Source: Burkholderiales bacterium (GTDB lineage: Bacteria; Pseudomonadota; Gammaproteobacteria; Burkholderiales; SG8-39). From it: 64,000 bases of DNA. The notes beneath the pieces were generated by a model. That model saw nothing but the letters and a program-made list of their open reading frames with translations, searched no databases and had not been told where the DNA came from. The DNA lies in NCBI GenBank assembly GCA_017880775.1, contig JADGRQ010000007.1, forward strand, positions 62,001-126,000. Direction: 5' to 3'. The stretch's first letter is position 1, and each line of letters opens with the position of its first letter. The translations under genes and the position numbers were made by a program. Positions 59,753 through 64,000 of this stretch are shown here, one piece after another.

Positions 59753-59823
59753 GACCATCTCCGCATCCCGCGGGGCGTGTTCACCATCTGCCTGGGCAAG
59801 CCCACCGATGCCCGCTGCGGCGA
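59753..59823 (+). pseudogene. dcd: Vestige of dCTP deaminase gene (dcd)
   Basis: About 23 codons read LRIPRGVFTICLGKPTDARC, close to the invariant Dcd segment [21 protein letters not shown] that carries active-site residues. Nothing of the rest of Dcd is found on either side: the following bases read into a short ACGAAT triplicate (59838-59856) and unrelated frames. Dcd normally follows apbC in betaproteobacteria, so this looks like what remains after deletion of the gene. A full copy may exist elsewhere. The family match is from memory but strong over its length. Confidence 0.6.
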
Positions 59824-59947
59824 CGCAGCCGCGACGAATACGAATACGAATACGACGGCAACGAGCCGAGCTGTCCGCGTCCGCATACCAGCTGGTGATG
59901 CGCAGGACGCGTACCGGTGTGCTAAAACAATGCGCTTGGAAAACCAA

Positions 59948-60817
59948 ATGCAGCGCGTGCATGAAATTCCGGTTGAGGTGTGGACCGGGCCGCCGCACGC
60001 CGACGATCAGGCCGCTCGCGCGCTAGAGGCCGGAGACGTAGTGTTCCTGCCCGCGCTCCGCTTTCGCGTCGAAGAGCGGGAGGCTTCCATTTTCACGCCG
60101 GCGATCCTCGGTGGCGCCAAGAGCGCAAGCTTCGACCCTCGCTCGGACCGGCTCGGTGGCACCACGTTGACAGGAACCGGGGCAGAGATTCTCCAGCGAC
60201 TCATGCGCCGCTTCAGCGATGCGGCAGCAATACTCGTCGATCGGTTGCTCCCGCCTTATCGCGGTCGCGTGAAGCAGGCGCGCGCGAGCTTCCGTCCGGC
60301 GGAGATTGAGGGGCGCGTCACGTCGTGGCGCAAGGACGACACGCGCCTGCACGTCGACAGTTTTCCCGCGACCCCTTCCGGCAGTCACCGGATCCTGCGA
60401 CTGTTTGCGAACGTCAACTCGTCAGGGCGCGGGCGATCCTGGCGCATCGGCGGAGATTTCGAAGGTGTCGCGCAACGGTTTGCGCCGCAGCTGCGCCTGC
60501 CATTTCCGGGCAGCAGCGTCGTGCTCGCGCTGCTGCGCGTCACCAAGACGCCGCGCACCGCCTACGACGCGCTGATGCTGCAACTGCACGATGCCATGAA
60601 GGCCGACGACGATTTTCAGCGAATATCGCCGCAGACCACGATGGATTTTCCGGCGGGCTCGACGTGGATCGCCTTCACCGATCAAGTGAGTCATGCGGCT
60701 ACGGCCGGGCAGTATCAGCTCGAACAGACGTTTCTACTGCCGGTCGACGCGATGCTCGACGATAGTCGATCGCCGCTTCGAATCCTCGAGCGGCTGAAAG
60801 GAAGACCACTCGCCTGA
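59948..60817 (+). CDS. kdoO: Kdo 3-hydroxylase (Fe(II)/2-oxoglutarate dioxygenase)
   Basis: This enzyme hydroxylates Kdo in lipopolysaccharide inner core to Ko. The 289-residue protein matches the KdoO family across its length: ASFRPAEIEGRVTSWRKDDTRLHVDSFP (given in part), RILRLFANVN, FPAGSTWIAFTDQVSHAA and SPLRILERLKGRPLA. The iron-binding facial triad is His135, Asp137 and His249. I chose ATG 59948 (MQRVHEIPVEVW); an in-frame ATG at 59930 sits within a plausible extended -10 (TGCTAAAAC, 59920-59928). It lies next to the dcd vestige and before the aryl-polyene-like genes. Confidence 0.9.
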   Translation: MQRVHEIPVEVWTGPPHADDQAARALEAGDVVFLPALRFRVEEREASIFTPAILGGAKSASFDPRSDRLGGTTLTGTGAEILQRLMRRFSDAAAILVDRLLPPYRGRVKQARASFRPAEIEGRVTSWRKDDTRLHVDSFPATPSGSHRILRLFANVNSSGRGRSWRIGGDFEGVAQRFAPQLRLPFPGSSVVLALLRVTKTPRTAYDALMLQLHDAMKADDDFQRISPQTTMDFPAGSTWIAFTDQVSHAATAGQYQLEQTFLLPVDAMLDDSRSPLRILERLKGRPLA

Positions 60818-60967
60818 ATCCTGGGTCGGTGCCAATGACTTTTGGCCTGTCGCGAGAGGTAGAATCGACCCACGGGCGAAATCGCATGCAGCGGCCGGGT
60901 TTCCGGTCCTGACCCGAGCCGATGCCGTTTGGACGTCTAACAGGCTGCTGTCATTACCTTGAGTAAG

Positions 60968-61096
60968 ATGATCATGATGCGCAAATTTCTTACCGTAGCC
61001 GTCGCAGCGTGGATCGCGCTGCTCGACGGCTGCCACACATTTGCTGCGAGCTTTCGCGCGTGTTTGCGAGTCGTCCATGAACCCGACGCCAGATAG
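60968..61096 (+). CDS. Possible small lipoprotein (42 residues), overlapping the acyl carrier protein start
   Basis: The frame reads MIMMRKFLTVAVAAWIALLDGCHTFAASF... and ends after 42 codons. The first half resembles a lipoprotein signal peptide (basic start, hydrophobic core, LLDGC), like entericidin-type peptides, but the tail after the Cys is short and basic, and the lipobox has an Asp. It overlaps the acyl carrier protein gene by 20 bases. It may be a degraded entericidin-like gene or chance. The rest of 60818-61076 shows no gene; I saw no terminator there. Confidence 0.3.
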   Translation: MIMMRKFLTVAVAAWIALLDGCHTFAASFRACLRVVHEPDAR

Positions 61097-61346
61097 CGAG
61101 CAGGAACTGGCTCGCCTGATCGTCGAAGCCCTCAGGCTCGAAGGCGTAGCTCCCGAACAGATCGAGCCGGAAGCACAGCTGTTCGGCGCCGGGCTGGGGC
61201 TCGACTCGCTCGATATGTTGGAACTCTCGATGGCGGTGGAACAACGATATGGAGTGAAGTTGCGCTCCGACGATCCGAACAACGAGAAGATCTTTGCTTC
61301 CCTGCGCAGCCTGAGCCGGCATATCCAGCTGCTTCGTGTCGGCTGA
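61077..61346 (+). CDS. Acyl carrier protein (aryl-polyene type)
   Basis: This 89-residue carrier protein has the phosphopantetheine Ser44 in GLGLDSLDMLELSMAVEQRYGV (shown in part: GLDSLDMLEL). The sequence differs from housekeeping AcpP and matches those in aryl-polyene (APE/xanthomonadin-like) clusters, which use dedicated ACPs. ATG 61077 gives the family N-terminus; a frame to 61041 is open but adds unrelated residues. It is first in a run of ACP, ApeG-like, ligase-dehydratase and acyltransferase genes. Confidence 0.87.
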   Translation: MNPTPDSEQELARLIVEALRLEGVAPEQIEPEAQLFGAGLGLDSLDMLELSMAVEQRYGVKLRSDDPNNEKIFASLRSLSRHIQLLRVG

Positions 61347-61408
61347 ATCCCCGATCGATTCGCCTGCCTGCGCCGGGCGTCCGCAATTGTTCGCGGCTAG
61401 AGTCTTCA

Positions 61409-62086
61409 ATGTGTGAAGCACGCGAAACCCGCGCAAACCATGCCGATTTCCATATTCCGGGTCTGGGGCTGCTTTGGCTCGCCTTGGCGGCGGGATATCT
61501 GGCGGCTTCCGCAAGCGGCCACCGCGCCGTTGCATTGGGCGTCGTTGGATTGATGGTCGGAGCACTCATTGCGGCCACCGGCCGGCATTTGGCTGGCTTA
61601 GTGGCAGGCCTGGCGCTGGCGGGCGCGTGCCTGTACTGGTCGGACTCGATATCCTTTGTCGTTTATGCCCCGCCGCTTGCGGCTTTCGCGTTCATGGCGT
61701 TTTTTTTTCACAGGACGCTTCGACGCGGCGCAGAACCGCTAATCACGCGCGTGGCACGCACCGAACATCCCGACTTGCCGATGGAAATGGCGCGTTACAC
61801 GCGCACGCTTACCCGGACGTGGTCGTTGTGCTTTGTGTTTCTGTTTCTCGCGGCCATGCTGTCCGCGCCCATTTTGACGCTGGATTCATGGTCGCGCTGG
61901 GTGCATGGTTTGGGGTATCTCGTGCCGACTGCGTTGTTCCTGGGCGAATATGTCTATCGTCATTACCGGTTTCGCGATCACCGTCATGGTTCGATCCCGG
62001 TATTGATCCTCAATATCGTCGCGGTGCTCAAGGAGGCTTCCATTAAGCCGTACGCTCGCAACCCGAAGGACCGCGAACGACGCTGA
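61409..62086 (+). CDS. ApeG-like (COG4648) membrane protein
   Basis: This 225-residue protein with six or so hydrophobic segments (LGLLWLALAAGYLAAS, LCFVFLFLAAMLSAPI) and a charged middle (FHRTLRRGAEPLITRVARTEHPDLP) is characteristic of the COG4648/ApeG group in aryl-polyene clusters. Its exact job is not settled; it may help in membrane assembly or acyl transfer. It lies between the ACP gene and the AMP-ligase gene (2 bases before the latter). Confidence 0.85.
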   Translation: MCEARETRANHADFHIPGLGLLWLALAAGYLAASASGHRAVALGVVGLMVGALIAATGRHLAGLVAGLALAGACLYWSDSISFVVYAPPLAAFAFMAFFFHRTLRRGAEPLITRVARTEHPDLPMEMARYTRTLTRTWSLCFVFLFLAAMLSAPILTLDSWSRWVHGLGYLVPTALFLGEYVYRHYRFRDHRHGSIPVLILNIVAVLKEASIKPYARNPKDRERR

Positions 62087-62088
62087 TC

Positions 62089-63819
62089 ATGTTGCCGCTA
62101 TCGAGATATCGCGCCCCAGACGATCCCGTTCTGCTTTGCCCCGGCGGCGCAATCACGGCAGGAACGTTTTTCGCTCAAGCACGCAGTTTGGCGGGGACGC
62201 TGCCCGGCTTTCGATTTGTCATCAACCTCTGCGAAACGCGCCACGGATTCATGCTCGGATTCGCCGCAGCGCTGATGCGAGGACAGACGTCCCTGCTGCC
62301 GCCCGGTCGGGGACGCGGCGATTGGGAACATTTGCTGCGGCAATTTCCCGACGCCTATCTGTTGAGCGAGAAATCGCTGGATGCGGAGCGTTTTTTCGAC
62401 CTCAGCCCGTTCCTCACGAATTGCGCAGCGGGTTCGATGCGGATGCCGCAGATCGACAGCGGACAGAGTGCCGCAATTCTGTTCACGTCCGGCAGCACGG
62501 GGCAGCCTGCTGCGCATCCCAAGACCTGGGGCCAGCTTTGCCACGGCGCCGCGCACCTGGCCGAAGCCCTGAACTGGGGAGAACGTCCTTCCTGTGCCCT
62601 GGTGGGAAGCGTCTCACCGCAGCACATGTTCGGCCTCGAGGCCACGGTGATGTTGCCCTGGTACGCCGGCGTACCCGTCCATGCGCAGAAACCGCTGCTG
62701 GCGGCGGATATCGCAATCGCTCTCCGGCAATGCGGTCGGCCGAGCTGGTGGATGACCACGCCGGTGCACCTGCGCGCACCGCTGAAAACCCCGACGGCGC
62801 TCGAGGGGCTTGAGGGAATCCTGACATCGACGATGAGCCTGCCTGCCGCCTTGGCAGCGGCGGCCGAATCGGCATGGAAGGTACCTGTGATGGAGGTTTA
62901 CGGTTCGACCGAAACCGGTGCGCTGGCCATACGGCGTACGGCTTCGGACAGCGCCTGGGTTCCGCTGGCCGGCGTGTCACTGTGGCGCGAGGGAGAAGGC
63001 GAGGGGCGGAGAATTTGGGCCGCGGGACCGCATGTTGGGCCGCCCGTGCAGCTCGGTGACGAGATCGACCTCCAGCCGAACGGGCACTTTCTCTGGCTCG
63101 GACGATCGACCGATTTGATCAAAGTGGGCGGCAGGCGTGCCTCGCTGTCGGCCCTGAATCGGAGCTTGACGGAGATTCCGGGCGTCGAGGATGGTGTTTA
63201 TTCCTTCCCCGACGAGGCAAACATTACCACTATCGCTTCCCACGAGGAACCTCTTCCGGCGCGTCGGCTGGCCGCGGTTTATGTATCGTCGACGCTCTCG
63301 CCACAGGACGTTCTGAACGCCCTGCGCGCACGCATCGATCCTGCTTTCTTGCCGCGTCCGCTTTATCGCGCGGCGGAGTTGCCCAGGAACGCCATTGGAA
63401 AACTTCCGCAAGCGGCACTGGCCAACCTGCTTGCGCAATGCAAACTGGAAATGAACCTCGCTGATCGGTCACGCTTCGGAGACGCCATTCAACGCATGGT
63501 GGTCCCGGCCGGACATCCCGCCCTCCCCGGACATTTCCCGAACCGTCCCATCGTGCCGGGAGTCGTCATTCTGGCGCGCGTGATGGAGGCCATTCGCACG
63601 CAGTTGCCGCACATTGAATTGGGCGCGCTGCTGAGCGTGCGCTTTCATTCTCCGCTGGCGCCCGGCCAGGGCTTCCTTGTTTCTCCGCAACTTCAAGGGG
63701 CGCAAACGCGTTTCGAAGTTCGCCTTTCGGATGTTTCGCAAGTGGAGCCGGGCGCCCTGATCGCGAGCGGTCAATGGGCATGCCGATCAAAGCGTCTCGC
63801 CGGCACCGCGGGCGTATGA
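62089..63819 (+). CDS. AMP-dependent acyl ligase fused to a hot-dog dehydratase (ApeH/ApeI-like)
   Basis: This 576-residue protein has an N-terminal ANL adenylation domain (ATP loop ILFTSGSTGQPAAHPK, EVYGSTETGALAIR) to about residue 440, and a C-terminal hot-dog domain of the FabZ/ApeI type (MVVPAGHPALPGHFPNRPIVPGVVIL, given in part; the His in HFPNRPIVPG is the catalytic one). In aryl-polyene clusters the ligase activates the aryl starter or chain and the dehydratase acts in elongation; these are usually separate genes or, as here, one fused gene. It overlaps the next gene by ATGA. Confidence 0.9.
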   Translation: MLPLSRYRAPDDPVLLCPGGAITAGTFFAQARSLAGTLPGFRFVINLCETRHGFMLGFAAALMRGQTSLLPPGRGRGDWEHLLRQFPDAYLLSEKSLDAERFFDLSPFLTNCAAGSMRMPQIDSGQSAAILFTSGSTGQPAAHPKTWGQLCHGAAHLAEALNWGERPSCALVGSVSPQHMFGLEATVMLPWYAGVPVHAQKPLLAADIAIALRQCGRPSWWMTTPVHLRAPLKTPTALEGLEGILTSTMSLPAALAAAAESAWKVPVMEVYGSTETGALAIRRTASDSAWVPLAGVSLWREGEGEGRRIWAAGPHVGPPVQLGDEIDLQPNGHFLWLGRSTDLIKVGGRRASLSALNRSLTEIPGVEDGVYSFPDEANITTIASHEEPLPARRLAAVYVSSTLSPQDVLNALRARIDPAFLPRPLYRAAELPRNAIGKLPQAALANLLAQCKLEMNLADRSRFGDAIQRMVVPAGHPALPGHFPNRPIVPGVVILARVMEAIRTQLPHIELGALLSVRFHSPLAPGQGFLVSPQLQGAQTRFEVRLSDVSQVEPGALIASGQWACRSKRLAGTAGV

Positions 63820-64000
63820 GCGGACAATGGCGCGGCCAGCGCGAGCGCGGCAGCAGAAAGGCGATCCGGCTCATGATCTGGCTGGCATTGCATTGCGGTC
63901 GCACGGCGTGCCGTGTACTGCTGGTACCCATCAGCACCTATTTCTTCCTGGCTGCACCGCTTGCGCGCCGGTCTTCGCGGGCGTTCATGAACCGCGCGCT
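63816..64000 (+). CDS. Acyltransferase of the LpxL/lysophospholipid acyltransferase type (3' end outside window)
   Basis: Only the first 61 codons are present: MSGQWRGQRERGSRKAIR, a membrane segment (LMIWLALHCGRTACRVLLVPISTYFFLAAP) and the ARRSSRAFMNRA block. This start is typical of the acyltransferase that follows the dehydratase in aryl-polyene clusters and of LpxL-like proteins. It overlaps the ligase-dehydratase stop (ATGA). Catalytic residues lie beyond the window edge, so the call rests on N-terminal pattern and synteny. Confidence 0.72.
   Translation, partial: MSGQWRGQRERGSRKAIRLMIWLALHCGRTACRVLLVPISTYFFLAAPLARRSSRAFMNRA

Noticed and set aside
59830-59862. Tandem repeat of ACGAAT as a CRISPR or phase-variable tract
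   Set aside because: Only three short copies, in a non-coding scar; no spacers, and no coding frame that would be switched.

Overview
The window is GC-rich, densely packed chromosomal DNA from a betaproteobacterium, most likely of the Burkholderiales or a close relative. Three things point there. Gene neighbourhoods are conserved as in proteobacteria: queA-tgt-yajC-secD-secF; nudJ-mnmA near purB; perM/hda/HAD/pcnB/folK/deoxynucleoside kinase beside purM; metG divergent from apbC. There is an orphan Bug-type (TctC) solute receptor, a family greatly expanded in Burkholderiales. There are also a class I proteobacterial GshA and a Kdo hydroxylase. I see no prophage, insertion sequence, CRISPR array or rRNA operon. 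One tRNA gene is present, tRNA-Leu(CAA).

Layout. 1-10332: end of a UvrD-like helicase, a UPF0178 protein, gshA, a leftward catabolic-looking operon (FKBP isomerase, enolase-superfamily dehydratase, 2-hydroxyacid dehydrogenase, Bug receptor), a PIN toxin/antitoxin pair with a possible third small gene, and the ABC-F ATPase yheS. 10333-26201: a Lon protease behind a sigma-32-like promoter, a ThDP enzyme, a lipoprotein phosphoesterase, a Nudix hydrolase, a CMD-family protein plus aminotransferase, corA, another aminotransferase, nudJ-mnmA, a GST, purB and a membrane-anchored spermidine-synthase-like protein. 26224-31694: secF, secD, yajC, tgt, queA and the tRNA.

31716-38439 is the most interesting part. 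It holds a MaoC protein, then a diffusible-signal-factor (DSF) quorum-sensing locus: rpfG (REC-HD-GYP), rpfC (hybrid kinase), a haem-oxygenase-like diiron enzyme not part of the classical rpf set, and a convergent rpfF (DSF synthase). Beside it lie a decayed oxidoreductase remnant and an orphan small gene. 38441-48296: deoxynucleoside kinase, folK, pcnB, a HAD phosphatase, hda, perM-like, purM, a REP-like hairpin, dnaE and an acylphosphatase.

48412-56458: two small exported proteins, then a hydrogenase-4-like operon (B, C, E, F, G, I). Its large subunit has lost all four cysteines that bind the [NiFe] centre, so it belongs with energy-converting-hydrogenase-related (Ehr) complexes rather than hydrogenases. 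56478-64000: metG, apbC, a vestige of dcd, a Kdo hydroxylase, and the first genes of an aryl-polyene-type lipid pathway (acyl carrier protein, ApeG-like membrane protein, acyl-activating ligase fused to a dehydratase, start of an acyltransferase) that runs off the right edge.
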